From: Vibrio atlanticus
Lineage (GTDB): Bacteria; Pseudomonadota; Gammaproteobacteria; Enterobacterales; Vibrionaceae
Reading direction: 5' to 3'
DNA length: 64,000 bases
NCBI RefSeq assembly: GCF_024347315.1
Contig: NZ_AP025461.1
Location: forward strand, 1,426,001 to 1,490,000
The notes beneath the pieces are model-generated. The model saw nothing but the letters and a program-made list of their open reading frames with translations. It was not told where the DNA came from and searched no databases. The translations under genes were made by a program, and so were the position numbers. Below, piece after piece: positions 26,887 through 36,065 of the stretch; positions within the stretch are counted from its first letter, which is position 1, and each line of letters starts with the position of its first letter.

Positions 26887-27843
26887 TTAGTTAAAAGTCG
26901 GTACGTAGTCAGCGGCTTTTGGTAGTGATTTAATAATGCCTTTGTCGAACATGAACTGTGCGTAATCGTCGTAACGTTTTAGATCAACCGCTGAAGGGCG
27001 AAGTGCAAAACGAGTCAATGTGTCGTTCCATGCGCGTTGGTTAAGTTCGTTGTTCAACGTATCTGGTGAATACGCCACAAACTCACTCCATGAATCTTGT
27101 GGATGGTTCACAATGTAAGTCGTTGCTTGTTCCAATGCTTTGTTGAACGCTTTGATCGCTTCGTCGTCGTGCTGCTTTGCGTTCGCAACAAAGATAAGCT
27201 CGTCGTAAGCTGGCACGCCGTGCTCTTCTGGGAAGAATGCTTTCGCTTTAAAGCCTTCAAGGGCTAACTGGTTAGTTTCGAAGTTACGTAGGCCACCCCA
27301 AATTGCGTCTACCTTGCCTGATGCCAATGAAGACGACAGTGCCCAACCGACATTGATGGTTTGCACGTCTGTAAACGCAACATTTTCTTGCGCTAGCATG
27401 GTGCCGATCGTCGCTTCCTCGTTACCCGCAATCGCAATACCGATCTTTTTGCCTTTTAGATCCGCTAGTGAATCGTTCTTGCCATTATCTAAAACCATCA
27501 ACGTATTCAGTGGCGTTGCGATCAGGGTTGAAGCACGAACAAGAGGTAAACCTGCTGCCACATCCATGGTTAAACTTGGCTGGTAAGTGACCGCTAAATC
27601 AACCTTACCCGCTGCAACCAGTTTTGCTGGTGTGCTTGGGTCAGCTGGTTCTTGAATTTCGACGTCTAAGCCTTGATCAGCAAAGTAGCCACGCTCTTGT
27701 GCGATCACTATCGGACCATGGTTCGGGTTCACAAACCAATCCAACATCAGTGTCAGTTTCTTTTGTTCAGAATCCGCCAATGCATGACCTGAAACTAGCG
27801 AAGCAAGCAATGCCACTGCACCTACCAATTTGGTATTTTTCAT
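26887..27843 (-). CDS. thiY: HMP/thiamine-precursor ABC substrate-binding protein
   Basis: 318 residues, periplasmic after a signal peptide ending 'VSGHALA'. Belongs to the NMT1/THI5-like group: 'LMLDWFVNPNHGPIVIAQER', 'FADQGLDVEI', 'DLAVTYQPS'. Probably binds an aminopyrimidine precursor (formyl-aminopyrimidine-like or HMP). Its gene lies 118 bases after the permease, and the gap holds an imperfect stem-loop that may regulate levels. Confidence 0.82.
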   Translation of the reverse strand: MKNTKLVGAVALLASLVSGHALADSEQKKLTLMLDWFVNPNHGPIVIAQERGYFADQGLDVEIQEPADPSTPAKLVAAGKVDLAVTYQPSLTMDVAAGLPLVRASTLIATPLNTLMVLDNGKNDSLADLKGKKIGIAIAGNEEATIGTMLAQENVAFTDVQTINVGWALSSSLASGKVDAIWGGLRNFETNQLALEGFKAKAFFPEEHGVPAYDELIFVANAKQHDDEAIKAFNKALEQATTYIVNHPQDSWSEFVAYSPDTLNNELNQRAWNDTLTRFALRPSAVDLKRYDDYAQFMFDKGIIKSLPKAADYVPTFN

Positions 27844-27961
27844 AGTTAACCTTTCCTTTTGAATATTATTATTGTGTTTCTAGAGCTAATTTTTAACGAG
27901 GTTTGTTTAGATAAATAGCGTGAGCGAAGCTTTATTAAACAAAGTGTTATTGAGCTAACCA

Positions 27962-28777
27962 TCACTGGTTCTCCCAAGGGATAGCTTTTTTAAGTAATTT
28001 GTCTGTGATGAAATAGAGCGAGATAGACAGCACCGCCAAGATGAATAAGGCCGCAAACATCTCATCAATGATCATGCGCGCATTGGCTTGCAGCATTAAG
28101 TAACCTAGCCCCTCACTCGAACCGACCCACTCGCCGACAACTGCACCAATTGGGGCAATCACCACAGCCACACGAATACCAGACGCCAAAGTTGGCAGCG
28201 CAGCAGGCAATTGGATATAACGGAGCAATTGCCATTTAGATGCACCCATGGTCTTGGCAAGATCAAGATAACCAGTCGGTGTATTTCGCAGACCGTCGTA
28301 ACAACAAGTGGTCACGGGGAAGAAGATAATGATCGCCGCCATCACCACTTTTGACGCGATGCCGTAACCAAGCCACAGCATCAATACTGGCGCAATCGCA
28401 AATACAGGAATCGCTTGGCTAGCGATTAAGATAGGCAACAACCAGCGTTTCAGCGGTTCGAACATCAACATCTGTAGGGCGAAAAACAGCCCCATAGACA
28501 AACCGAGTAGCAGACCAAGTAAGATCTCCTGCGCAGTCACCCAAGTGTGCTTGAGTAGCACATCGTAACGTTCAATTAGCTTGATGAAGACTTCTGCAGG
28601 TGCTGGCAGAATGAAGCTAGGCATCTCGAAGATAACCACCACCAGCTGCCATAAACCGAGAATCACGGCGCAGCTGATAAGCAAACGCATCGCGGGATTC
28701 ATCTGACGAGGACGTGTAGTGGCAGTCTGTACGTTAGCTAAACGAGCCACAGCTTCGCTTCGCGTTAGATCATTCAT
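27962..28777 (-). CDS. thiX: Thiamine-precursor ABC transporter permease
   Basis: 272 residues from ATG at 28777 ('MNDLTRSEAV'), with GGAG seven bases upstream; a GTG two codons earlier is less likely. About six hydrophobic segments and the BPD coupling loop 'TMGASKWQLLRYIQLPAALP'. The ATG overlaps the ATPase stop by 8 bases. Confidence 0.88.
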   Translation of the reverse strand: MNDLTRSEAVARLANVQTATTRPRQMNPAMRLLISCAVILGLWQLVVVIFEMPSFILPAPAEVFIKLIERYDVLLKHTWVTAQEILLGLLLGLSMGLFFALQMLMFEPLKRWLLPILIASQAIPVFAIAPVLMLWLGYGIASKVVMAAIIIFFPVTTCCYDGLRNTPTGYLDLAKTMGASKWQLLRYIQLPAALPTLASGIRVAVVIAPIGAVVGEWVGSSEGLGYLMLQANARMIIDEMFAALFILAVLSISLYFITDKLLKKAIPWENQ

Positions 28778-29528
28778 AGTCACGCTCCAACTGATCTAAG
28801 ATCGCTTGTTGTAACTCAGCACATTCACCGTCTAACACTCTTGGTGTCGCTGTATTAGGCACAGACAGTGACTGTGCACTTGCCGGAGTGCCTTGCAACA
28901 CATACAAGTTATCCGCCAAACGCACCGCTTCTTGTGGATCATGAGTAATCAACACAACGGTTTTATCTCTTAACAGTTCACACGCTAAGCTCTGTAACTT
29001 GTGTCTTGTTACCGCATCCAGCGCAGAGAAAGGCTCATCCATCAGCACAACAGGCTTGTCTTGCATTAAGGTGCGAGCCAAAGCAACACGCTGGCGCATG
29101 CCGCCAGACAACTGATCCGGCATCGCATTCGCGTAATCAGCCAAACCAACCGCAGCGAGCAACTCTAGTGCTTGATTGGTTTGCTGTGCTTTATCAAAAG
29201 CTGGATTTTGAAAGCGATGACTCAGACATACATTGTCGATAACCGACAACCACGGCAGTAACAAATCTTGCTGCGCCATGTAAGCGATGCGATCCGTTAA
29301 AGGCAGTTCATCAGAGGTTACCAATGTGCCCTGCCACTCCACCTTATCGTCCAGCAAACCTGCCAGATAACGCAATACCGTGGTTTTTCCGCAGCCACTT
29401 CGACCCAACAATACCGTCCACTTACCTGCATTTAAGCTAAGCGACAATCCCGATAAGGTTACGTGCTCGCTGTCGTTATAACGTAAGGAGGCATTGCTGA
29501 GTTGAACGCCAACCGTATTAACGGACAT
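28770..29528 (-). CDS. thiZ: Thiamine-precursor ABC transporter ATPase
   Basis: 252 residues. Walker A 'GRSGCGKTTVL', signature 'LSGGMRQRVALARTL', Walker B 'VVLMDEPFSALD', H-loop in 'VVLITHD'. Start overlaps thiD by 11 bases, showing translational coupling. Together with the permease and binding protein it forms the ThiXYZ-type importer. Confidence 0.88.
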   Translation of the reverse strand: MSVNTVGVQLSNASLRYNDSEHVTLSGLSLSLNAGKWTVLLGRSGCGKTTVLRYLAGLLDDKVEWQGTLVTSDELPLTDRIAYMAQQDLLLPWLSVIDNVCLSHRFQNPAFDKAQQTNQALELLAAVGLADYANAMPDQLSGGMRQRVALARTLMQDKPVVLMDEPFSALDAVTRHKLQSLACELLRDKTVVLITHDPQEAVRLADNLYVLQGTPASAQSLSVPNTATPRVLDGECAELQQAILDQLERDYE

Positions 29529-30426
29529 TACCGTGCCCAGCGAAGAAGTGATTTACCGGGCCATGGCCTTGACCAACTTGAAGTTCGTCGGCATGAGCAA
29601 TCGCGCGTGAAATGTATTGTTTACCTAGGTCGACAGCCTCTGGAAGCGAGTTGCCTTGAGCCAAGAAAGAAGCGATAGCAGAAGAGAGCGTACAGCCCGT
29701 GCCGTGGGTATTTTTGGTAGGAAAACGCTTCGCGCTAATCAAAGCAGATGTAGTTGGCAGAATCAGTAAGTCGTTACTGTTCTCATCTTTCTCTAGGTGG
29801 CCACCTTTTAGGAGTACCGCTTTCGCGCCCAAAGCACGCAGGTCTTCAATCATGCCCTGCATTTCAGCTTCGCTTTCAGGTACTGGCTTGCCTGTTAATG
29901 CTGCGCCTTCAGGTAAATTAGGCGTAATGATGTCTGCCAGCGGAATCAACTCTTGCTTTAGCGTCGTGATAGCTGAGTTTTCTAGAAGAAGATCACCACT
30001 TGTCGCGACCATGACAGGGTCAATCACAAGATGCTTAGGTTGGTACTGCTTAATTCTGTCCGCGACGACTTTGATGATTTGCGAATCGGCCAACATGCCG
30101 ACTTTCACGGCCACGATATTGAGATCAGTAAAAACCGCATCTAACTGGCTGGCAACATGGTCGAGTGGAATAGGAAAAATAGCGGAAACGCCTTGCGTAT
30201 TCTGGGAAGTGATCGCGGTAATTACCGAACAAGCAAAACTACCGGTGGCAGACATAGCTTTAATATCAGCTTGAATACCGGCACCGCCGCCACTGTCTGA
30301 GCCTGCGATAGTCAATACAATCGGAGTATTCGTGCGAATCGTATCTTCAGCAGAGTGCTGCTGTGTTGAGGATTTTGGAGTTGAGGCTTTTGGCGTTAAA
30401 TCTTTTGAAATAGAACTGTGTGTCAT
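29518..30426 (-). CDS. thiD: Hydroxymethylpyrimidine/phosphomethylpyrimidine kinase
   Basis: 302 residues. Phosphorylates HMP twice. The first 35 residues are an unusual Ser/Thr/Lys-rich leader without matching family length; the enzyme core starts at 'PIVLTIAGSDSGGGAGIQ'. 'DPVMVATSGDLLL', 'TPNLPEGAAL' and 'THGTGCTLSSAIA' follow. RBS AGGAG, five bases before the ATG, sits inside a hairpin (30432-30458). First gene of the operon under the TPP riboswitch. Confidence 0.9.
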   Translation of the reverse strand: MTHSSISKDLTPKASTPKSSTQQHSAEDTIRTNTPIVLTIAGSDSGGGAGIQADIKAMSATGSFACSVITAITSQNTQGVSAIFPIPLDHVASQLDAVFTDLNIVAVKVGMLADSQIIKVVADRIKQYQPKHLVIDPVMVATSGDLLLENSAITTLKQELIPLADIITPNLPEGAALTGKPVPESEAEMQGMIEDLRALGAKAVLLKGGHLEKDENSNDLLILPTTSALISAKRFPTKNTHGTGCTLSSAIASFLAQGNSLPEAVDLGKQYISRAIAHADELQVGQGHGPVNHFFAGHGNVR

Positions 30427-30431
30427 TGTCG

Positions 30432-30458
30432 CTCCTACTATCTTACAAGACGTAGGAG
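30432..30458 (-). promoter_or_regulatory. Expression-platform hairpin hiding the thiD RBS
   Basis: On the minus strand CTCCTAC (30458-30452) pairs perfectly with GTAGGAG (30438-30432), and the second arm contains the thiD Shine-Dalgarno sequence. This would block translation when formed, the usual output of a gammaproteobacterial TPP riboswitch. Confidence 0.7.
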
Positions 30459-30536
30459 AACGAACACTGATCGAAGGAGAAGTCGCATTAGGCTCATGAA
30501 AGTATTCATGGGTGCAGACGTAGATCGAGTGCTTAT

Positions 30537-30625
30537 AGTTCCCTACGCCAGTGTTAACTGAATCAGGTTCAACGGGTCTCGATTAACGATCTCAGCAAAC
30601 ACCAAATAAGGTATATGCCCCCCGA
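30537..30625 (-). promoter_or_regulatory. TPP riboswitch (THI element)
   Basis: On the minus strand: GGGG-rich P1 side near 30623, CTGAGA at 30595-30590, the ACCCGTTGAACCTGAT core at 30577-30562, and GCGTAGGGA at 30548-30540. These are the strictly conserved parts of the THI box. About 110 bases remain to the thiD ATG for the expression platform. Confidence 0.95.
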
Positions 30626-30679
30626 CTATTGATAGCGATAGTAACAGCACTCTCACAACTGAGATACTGATTTTATTCA

Positions 30680-30710
30680 ATTATAAGAATTACGCATGAA
30701 TAAATTTCAA
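30680..30710 (-). promoter_or_regulatory. Possible promoter of the thi operon
   Basis: Minus-strand TATAAT (30685-30680) with TTGAAA (30710-30705) 19 bases upstream. The spacer is long, so the -35 is doubtful, but the -10 is perfect and lies about 55 bases before the riboswitch. Confidence 0.4.
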
Positions 30711-30732
30711 TTAGGCACAACAAAACAAATAC

Positions 30733-31650
30733 TTATAGCGTTCCTTTAGATGGCTTCGACTGTATCAACAAGCACAGCACAATCAGAAACATACCTAACC
30801 AACCTATAAAAGGAATCAGCTCACCGACAACGCAGACGGCAAGCACCGCTGCAACTACTGGTTCAAACAAAGTAAGTAGATTGGCGCTACTCGCGGTCAC
30901 ATGGCGTAAACCAAAACTGAAGGCGATATAGCCCAAGCATTGTGGGATTAACGTCAGATAACTGATGACTAATACGTTAATCTGCGAGGAAAACAGGTTA
31001 TCACCCGTAAACCAGAGTGTTGGCAGCAACAGCATCGCGCCGAGGCCAAAAATACTGCCCATCGCCGCTTGTGACTTAATCCCTTTATCGATCAGTGCTT
31101 TTGTCGCCCAAGAATAAATGGCGTAACACAACCCAGCGAGCAAACCTAAAGCAATACCCAATAGCTTGAGATCATCACCAGATTCACTCACAGATGAAGA
31201 TTCTGAAAACACCAACAACCCAATACCCACCACACCAATCGCAAAGCTAGTGAGCCAACGTCGGTCAATATTATTCTTTTTGCTAATCAGACACTCTAAC
31301 AGTGCCGAAAAGAAAGGTGCGGTTGCAATCGAAACCACTGTACCAATCGCCACGCCTGATAATTTCATTGAAGAATAGAAAGCTAAAGGATAGACCGCCA
31401 AAGCCAAAGCGCTCACTGCCAACAGCTTCTTATTCTGCAAAAGCTTGTCGAAAGCGAATAGGATTTTTCGATATGCCAAGCCCGCTTGCATTAGGCCACC
31501 GACGCCCATAGAAAAAGCACCAATTGCTAATGGGCTTAGATCAGGAGCAAAACTTGCGGCGGTGCCTGTCGTGCCCCATAAAATAGAAGCAAACAAGATG
31601 GCTAAAGTGCCCGTTTGGAATTCGTTAACGCGATTGATGGCAAGACTCAT
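30733..31650 (-). CDS. EamA-family (DMT) transporter
   Basis: 305 residues, ten hydrophobic segments in two five-helix EamA repeats: 'LFASILWGTTGTAASF' opens the first and 'LGLLAGLCYAIYSWATKAL' the second. Exports an unknown small metabolite. It lies 85 bases after an AraC-family gene on the same strand, which probably regulates it. Confidence 0.88.
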   Translation of the reverse strand: MSLAINRVNEFQTGTLAILFASILWGTTGTAASFAPDLSPLAIGAFSMGVGGLMQAGLAYRKILFAFDKLLQNKKLLAVSALALAVYPLAFYSSMKLSGVAIGTVVSIATAPFFSALLECLISKKNNIDRRWLTSFAIGVVGIGLLVFSESSSVSESGDDLKLLGIALGLLAGLCYAIYSWATKALIDKGIKSQAAMGSIFGLGAMLLLPTLWFTGDNLFSSQINVLVISYLTLIPQCLGYIAFSFGLRHVTASSANLLTLFEPVVAAVLAVCVVGELIPFIGWLGMFLIVLCLLIQSKPSKGTL

Positions 31651-31735
31651 TTCTATTACCCAATTTTCAGTTCTGAAATAGATAATAGTGAAAATTGATA
31701 AGAGTTAGTTTGCCAAAAGGACGCTATTGTTGTTT

Positions 31736-32464
31736 CTAAAGACTCTCTTTCATTGAGCCTAGAAACGCCCTTGGGGACATACCAAAGTGCTGAGAGAAGC
31801 GACGACTGAAAGCAGAAACATCACTATATCCCACATTTTCAGCAATCAATTGAACCGGTAAATCGGTGTGAGTTAACAAGGCTTGGGCTTTCTCCATACG
31901 ATATCGAGTGATGTATTTAAGCGCACTGATGCCCAGACATTCTTTGAAGCGTTTTTTGAATTGAGTAGGGCTCAAACAGGCCGTTTCAGCAAGTTGTGAA
32001 ATGGATAACGGCTGGGTGTAGTTATCCGCAATCAGCCTTTGTACCGCACGGATTCTTGGGTCGATGCTCTTGCTGACTTGTTGTTGCTCTAACAGCAATG
32101 AAAACACATCCAAAACTGATGACTCAATGCCACTATCGACCTGATATTCCAGCTGCTTCTCAACAAACAGCAAGAAGCTCATCAAAGGTGGTGTGATCGT
32201 AAAAACCGAGAGCTCATGCTCTAACAAGTGCTGCGGCAACTCCGCCATATCCGCGACAATAAACCGCGCGGCTTCATCCGCCTTAAACGCATGTGCTGTG
32301 GTTACCGGAATCACCACACATTCGCCCACGGCCACTTTGCCAACATACCCCACCATTTCGATATTAATACTGCCTTGGATCGGCAATACCAATTGATGAT
32401 GGTCATCATGAGCATGGGTATTAAATTGCTTGGTGTAAGATCGAATGCTTAAGCTAGATTTCAT
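31736..32464 (-). CDS. AraC-family regulator with cupin domain
   Basis: 242 residues from ATG at 32464 ('MKSSLSIRS'); a TTG three codons earlier also opens the frame. N-terminal cupin ('FNTHAHDDHHQLVLPIQG', 'VIPVTTAHAF') and two C-terminal HTHs ('LSISQLAETACLSPTQFKKR', 'IAENVGYSDVSAFSRRF'). Neighbour of the EamA transporter. Confidence 0.87.
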   Translation of the reverse strand: MKSSLSIRSYTKQFNTHAHDDHHQLVLPIQGSINIEMVGYVGKVAVGECVVIPVTTAHAFKADEAARFIVADMAELPQHLLEHELSVFTITPPLMSFLLFVEKQLEYQVDSGIESSVLDVFSLLLEQQQVSKSIDPRIRAVQRLIADNYTQPLSISQLAETACLSPTQFKKRFKECLGISALKYITRYRMEKAQALLTHTDLPVQLIAENVGYSDVSAFSRRFSQHFGMSPRAFLGSMKESL

Positions 32465-32580
32465 GAGCAACACCGGAATACATTTCGCTAGGTTAAAGTA
32501 AGAGAGACAACGTTACATTATCACTTCCCTAGAGTCATACTCAATGCTCATCAAATTCATGCTAACTAGGTGACGTGATC

Positions 32581-32607
32581 AAAAACGGCCTCCAAATGAG
32601 AGGCCGT
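32581..32607. terminator. Terminator after DUF4382 gene
   Basis: ACGGCCTC (32585-32592) pairs with GAGGCCGT (32600-32607). On the minus strand it is followed by five T, fitting an intrinsic terminator for the lipoprotein gene. Confidence 0.8.
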
Positions 32608-32638
32608 ATTTATTCGAATGTTAAATCACGTCAAAGAT

Positions 32639-33667
32639 TTAAAACGATACTTGGCTATCCTGACCAACCACTACCTGAACACTATTTTGAACATCATAGA
32701 TTTCAAAACCATCAGCAACCGGATCAGCATTGTCTTCATCACTGTCGTGTTGCGCTGTACAGGTATAGCCTAAAGAGTAAGTACCTGGATCAATGAAGCC
32801 CAGAGAAAACTCATAGTTGGTCTGCGCTTTATTCAATGTCACTGACGCTGAAGTGATCGGTTTTTTCTCCGCAGGACCACCAATCGGAGCCATGTCAGCT
32901 TTAACGATGTCACCTTCATACAAATAAACCGATTGAACGAAGGTATTGTCATTTGTAGGGTTACAAGATCCAAAAGTTGTTGTCGCTACAGTACCTTCAA
33001 TGTTTCCTGTCTCAACCGTATTGATAAGGCTCACAGATGTTCTTTGAATGGTGTAATCAGGGAGACTTGAACTGTTCTTTAAGCCGCGTCTCAGATCGAA
33101 CTCAACAACAAAATCGTTACTCTGTTGGTTCACATTGAATGAGTTGTTAAAATACAGCACACCAGCGTTATCTTCTTTACCCACACCTTGCGGGCATGCA
33201 CCTTCACCTTTCACAGTTAACTGACGGTTCGTATCATCGTTTTCTATAACGTAAGAAGGTGTTGTTGGGTGGTCACCATCATGGGCAAACACACACAACT
33301 TATAACTGCCGACCGGGATGACCTCATTTTTGATCAAAGGAAGCGCCTCGCTGCCTTGGTAATCCAATAAATTAACACTTAATGGAATAGGATCCTCACC
33401 ATCTGGCAATGGGTCACCGTTTTTGTCCACGTAGTTACCGTTTTCGTCCGTTTTATACACGTCATAAACCAATGGCGTACCTCCCTGCCCCGGAAGTAAA
33501 GCCACCTTACTGAATGTCACAGTGACGTCTTTCACAGCATCAATGGGCGCATCACTTACGCTCAAGGTAATCGGTGTCGTGCTGCTTGATGAACCTGAAT
33601 CACCGCCACAACCAACTAGCCCAGCCAGCACAAGGCTTGCTAAAGCGGTTTCCTTTAAATACTTCAT
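32639..33667 (-). CDS. DUF4382 lipoprotein
   Basis: 342 residues from ATG at 33667 ('MKYLKETALA'), AGGAAA eight bases upstream. Lipobox 'LVGC' then a Gly/Ser linker; the DUF4382 start is 'ITLSVSDAPIDAVKDVTVTF'. Several Cys (in 'KLCVFAHDGD', 'GACPQG', 'FGSCNP', 'GYTCTAQHD') may form disulfides, and two acidic loops ('DENGNYVDKNGDPLPDGED', 'DSDEDNADP') suggest Ca2+ sites. Role unknown; cell-surface. Confidence 0.8.
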   Translation of the reverse strand: MKYLKETALASLVLAGLVGCGGDSGSSSSTTPITLSVSDAPIDAVKDVTVTFSKVALLPGQGGTPLVYDVYKTDENGNYVDKNGDPLPDGEDPIPLSVNLLDYQGSEALPLIKNEVIPVGSYKLCVFAHDGDHPTTPSYVIENDDTNRQLTVKGEGACPQGVGKEDNAGVLYFNNSFNVNQQSNDFVVEFDLRRGLKNSSSLPDYTIQRTSVSLINTVETGNIEGTVATTTFGSCNPTNDNTFVQSVYLYEGDIVKADMAPIGGPAEKKPITSASVTLNKAQTNYEFSLGFIDPGTYSLGYTCTAQHDSDEDNADPVADGFEIYDVQNSVQVVVGQDSQVSF

Positions 33668-33994
33668 AATCAATTTCCTATAAATCCCTGCTCAATAAAG
33701 GGCTTATTTGAGTGCCCTCTTATTCTTTTCCTTAATGTGACTCATAGATAAACCGCGCTTATGGCCCAAATCGGTTAGCCCTATTATTTGGGGCTTTCTT
33801 CATCCAAAAACTCTGTTCATCAAAGTGCACATATCAGGTCGCACATAGGTTAATTAAGTCTAGTAAGTAAATTGTCAGTAGTCGCACATATTTGGCAAGG
33901 TTGCTGTCAATTGTGTTGAAATGGTCGGTATGCATAGGGTCGGAGAGGATGATTTTAAGCAACTTGATCAACGTGAATAATCGCCACCAAGATC
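33668..33994. other. Intergenic region upstream of DUF4382 gene
   Basis: No gene seen. One hairpin at about 33778-33795 (AGCCCTA...TGGGGCT) is followed by TTTCTT on the plus strand but serves no plus-strand gene. It must contain the lipoprotein promoter; none is clear. Confidence 0.4.
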
Positions 33995-34041
33995 AAAAAA
34001 GGCCGTTAAGACAGCCTATTGCTGAACTTAAACGACCTTTT
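33995..34041. terminator. Terminator after DUF2999-type gene
   Basis: AAAAGGCCGTTAAG pairs imperfectly with CTTAAACGACCTTTT across a 16-base loop. On the minus strand the stem ends in six T. Confidence 0.7.
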
Positions 34042-34089
34042 CATTGAATTTTGATTAAGCTAAGACGATATCAGCTCAGTCAAACTCAC

Positions 34090-34341
34090 TTATTTTTGAA
34101 GTTGCTCTTTAGCGGCTTCAACCTTAGAAAAATCTAGGCCAAGCTCTTCAACTGCTTCTTTGATTAGCGCAGGGTTTTGCATTACCTGACCCATCAGCAT
34201 TTGAAGTTTGTCTTGAGGTAAACCAAGTTGGCTGATTGTCGCCATTGCTGCAAGAGGGTTCTCTGTCAACGTCTTGAAAATCTCGCTGATCTGCTCGTCG
34301 CTGACATTGTTCTCTTTCAACATTGCTAAAATCGGGTTCAT
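34090..34341 (-). CDS. DUF2999-like small protein
   Basis: 83 residues, all helical, no signal peptide. 'MNPILAMLKENNVSDEQI', 'LTENPLAAMATISQLGL' and 'AVEELGLDFSKVEAAKEQL' look like the DUF2999 family of Vibrio/Shewanella. AAAGG seven bases before the ATG supports the start. Function unknown. Confidence 0.75.
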   Translation of the reverse strand: MNPILAMLKENNVSDEQISEIFKTLTENPLAAMATISQLGLPQDKLQMLMGQVMQNPALIKEAVEELGLDFSKVEAAKEQLQK

Positions 34342-34471
34342 TTTTTTGCCTTTGAAACACTAAATTAAATAGGAGCACAGCATATCATCTAGCTGTGCTC
34401 GATTGTACTAGCAAGTGAAGCTTTGGTTTAACGCGAACTGTGCTTTTCCCAAACGCAAATAATGCTTGGGC

Positions 34472-35569
34472 TTAGCGAGACTCTAATGGGTAAGAGCGGT
34501 AGCTCCACATACCATACGTTCTAAGAGCGTCACGGTAGATGCCTAGAAGCTCACCACTGCTCGCTTTCTTAAGATCTTCTAGCGGCTTATCTGGGTAAGA
34601 AACCGTATCGAAGGTAATGCCCTGAGGGCCAGTTTGCCAGCTAGCAATTTCAAACAGAGTTTGACCACGACGAACATGGCTTGCCGAGCTGATAATGGTC
34701 GCATGTTTAATATCATGACGAGCAAGCGCATAGCTACTGAACAAGGCATTGCCTACCGTGCTGGTCGCGTAGTTCTCTTCAATGATGCGGTCTTTGCTTA
34801 CCCCTTTTGAGATAAGCCAATCCGCCATTAACTTGCCTTCTGTCTTATGGTTCTTAGGCACGCCGCCGGTTAACACGATCATCGCGTCTGGGTTAGCTTT
34901 CGACATTGCTAATGTCGTTTCAAGACGTTCAATCAAGATTTCATGCATAGAACCATCTGGATTAAGCGCATAGCCCAAAGTAACGATGGCACCGTGGTCG
35001 CTCAACAGCCCCTTATCTGCAGACTCTTTAAGAGGTGTTTCTAACACGCGGTCAACCGTTGCAAAAATACGTTTAATGTCTTCTGCCTTGCCTTTATTCA
35101 GGCTTTCCAGCTTCTCCATGTGCTTATTCGATTCACTGTCGTTGCCTTCAAATCTTTGCCAAACCGCAAGATATGCGTGCAAGTCGACATCGTCTGGCGC
35201 AACCGTCAGTGCTTGTTCAAACAACTCAATAGCGCGCTCTGCGTTCTTGTTGTAGATCTGAGCGTTCGCAGCCGAGATCAACAAATCAGTACGGTAAGGT
35301 TCTAGCTGGTACGCTTCTAACAATCGGTTAGTCACAATTTCCATGTTGCTTGGCATTTTAGCCGTGAAGCCCGCGTGTGAAATTCTTGCCGGAGACTTAA
35401 ACGCCTGCAACGCATCAAGAAGTAATTGGTCGACAACTTGTCGCTTAGTCACTAACTGCGCGTAGTCCGCAGAAGCCTGCACTGCGCCATCGTTAGCGGC
35501 AAAAGAATAAGGTGTTGCGCCAAAAGCGAGCATGCCACCAAGAGCGAGGGCGATAATGTTCTTTTTCAT
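34472..35569 (-). CDS. ElyC/SanA/YdcF (DUF218) protein with TPR region
   Basis: 365 residues. Signal peptide ends 'YSFAAN'. Residues 80-160 are a TPR-like region ('ISAANAQIYNKNAERAIELF', 'LTVAPDDVDLHAYLAVWQRF'). From about 190 the DUF218 fold: 'AIVTLGYALNPDGSMHE', 'IVLTGGVPKNHKTEG', 'EENYATSTVGNALFSS', 'ISSASHVRRGQTLFE'. Such proteins are tied to envelope integrity. Periplasmic; single gene. Confidence 0.82.
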   Translation of the reverse strand: MKKNIIALALGGMLAFGATPYSFAANDGAVQASADYAQLVTKRQVVDQLLLDALQAFKSPARISHAGFTAKMPSNMEIVTNRLLEAYQLEPYRTDLLISAANAQIYNKNAERAIELFEQALTVAPDDVDLHAYLAVWQRFEGNDSESNKHMEKLESLNKGKAEDIKRIFATVDRVLETPLKESADKGLLSDHGAIVTLGYALNPDGSMHEILIERLETTLAMSKANPDAMIVLTGGVPKNHKTEGKLMADWLISKGVSKDRIIEENYATSTVGNALFSSYALARHDIKHATIISSASHVRRGQTLFEIASWQTGPQGITFDTVSYPDKPLEDLKKASSGELLGIYRDALRTYGMWSYRSYPLESR

Positions 35570-36010
35570 GGAAAGATCCTGTGTCGTTAAGTGTTCACAT
35601 CAGATTTGCTCACCAATGTAAGTCCCTAAGATTAAAAAACTGTGAACCACACCAAAATCTCCAAGGTTAATATTCATTTGTTGCATAAGGTGTGGCAACA
35701 GATCACGATTTTGAACTTACCAATAAGCCTGTGTATCCAGATAATTCTGGTTTGAACCAGTGCTCAACGTTTTTGTTGGAATATCTGACTGCGGATTTCA
35801 TACGCCCTATTCCACCGAAAACCACCCATCACAAACCCGAACTCCGCAAAAAACAACACGCCCAAAAAACAACTTTAAGCTAATTTTTTCAACAACTTGA
35901 AATTCAACACACTGAATCGCTCGATTCCATTCTCGCTCTAATAAAGAAGTTTTAAGCACATAGACTTAAAACACGCATCAGCCGATTTTCAAATAAATTA
36001 AAATCAATTA
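35570..36010. other. Gap before GST gene
   Basis: 441 bases with no convincing gene. A 63-codon frame at 35692-35883 has no family likeness and is treated as chance. Confidence 0.4.
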
Positions 36011-36039
36011 TTGAACGACCGTTCAAGTGGTGCTTTAAT
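36011..36039 (+). promoter_or_regulatory. GST promoter with palindromic operator
   Basis: TTGAACG-AC-CGTTCAA (36011-36026) is a perfect 7-bp-arm palindrome and overlaps a -35 (TTGAAC); TTTAAT (36034-36039) is the -10 at 17 bp. The palindrome looks like a TetR-type operator. No TetR gene is in the window. Confidence 0.65.
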
Positions 36040-36065
36040 GAATTACCAATACAAGGAGTTACCCC

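Noticed and set aside
35692..35883. 63-codon plus-strand frame before the GST gene
   Set aside because: No ribosome-binding site of note, low-complexity basic end, no family likeness.
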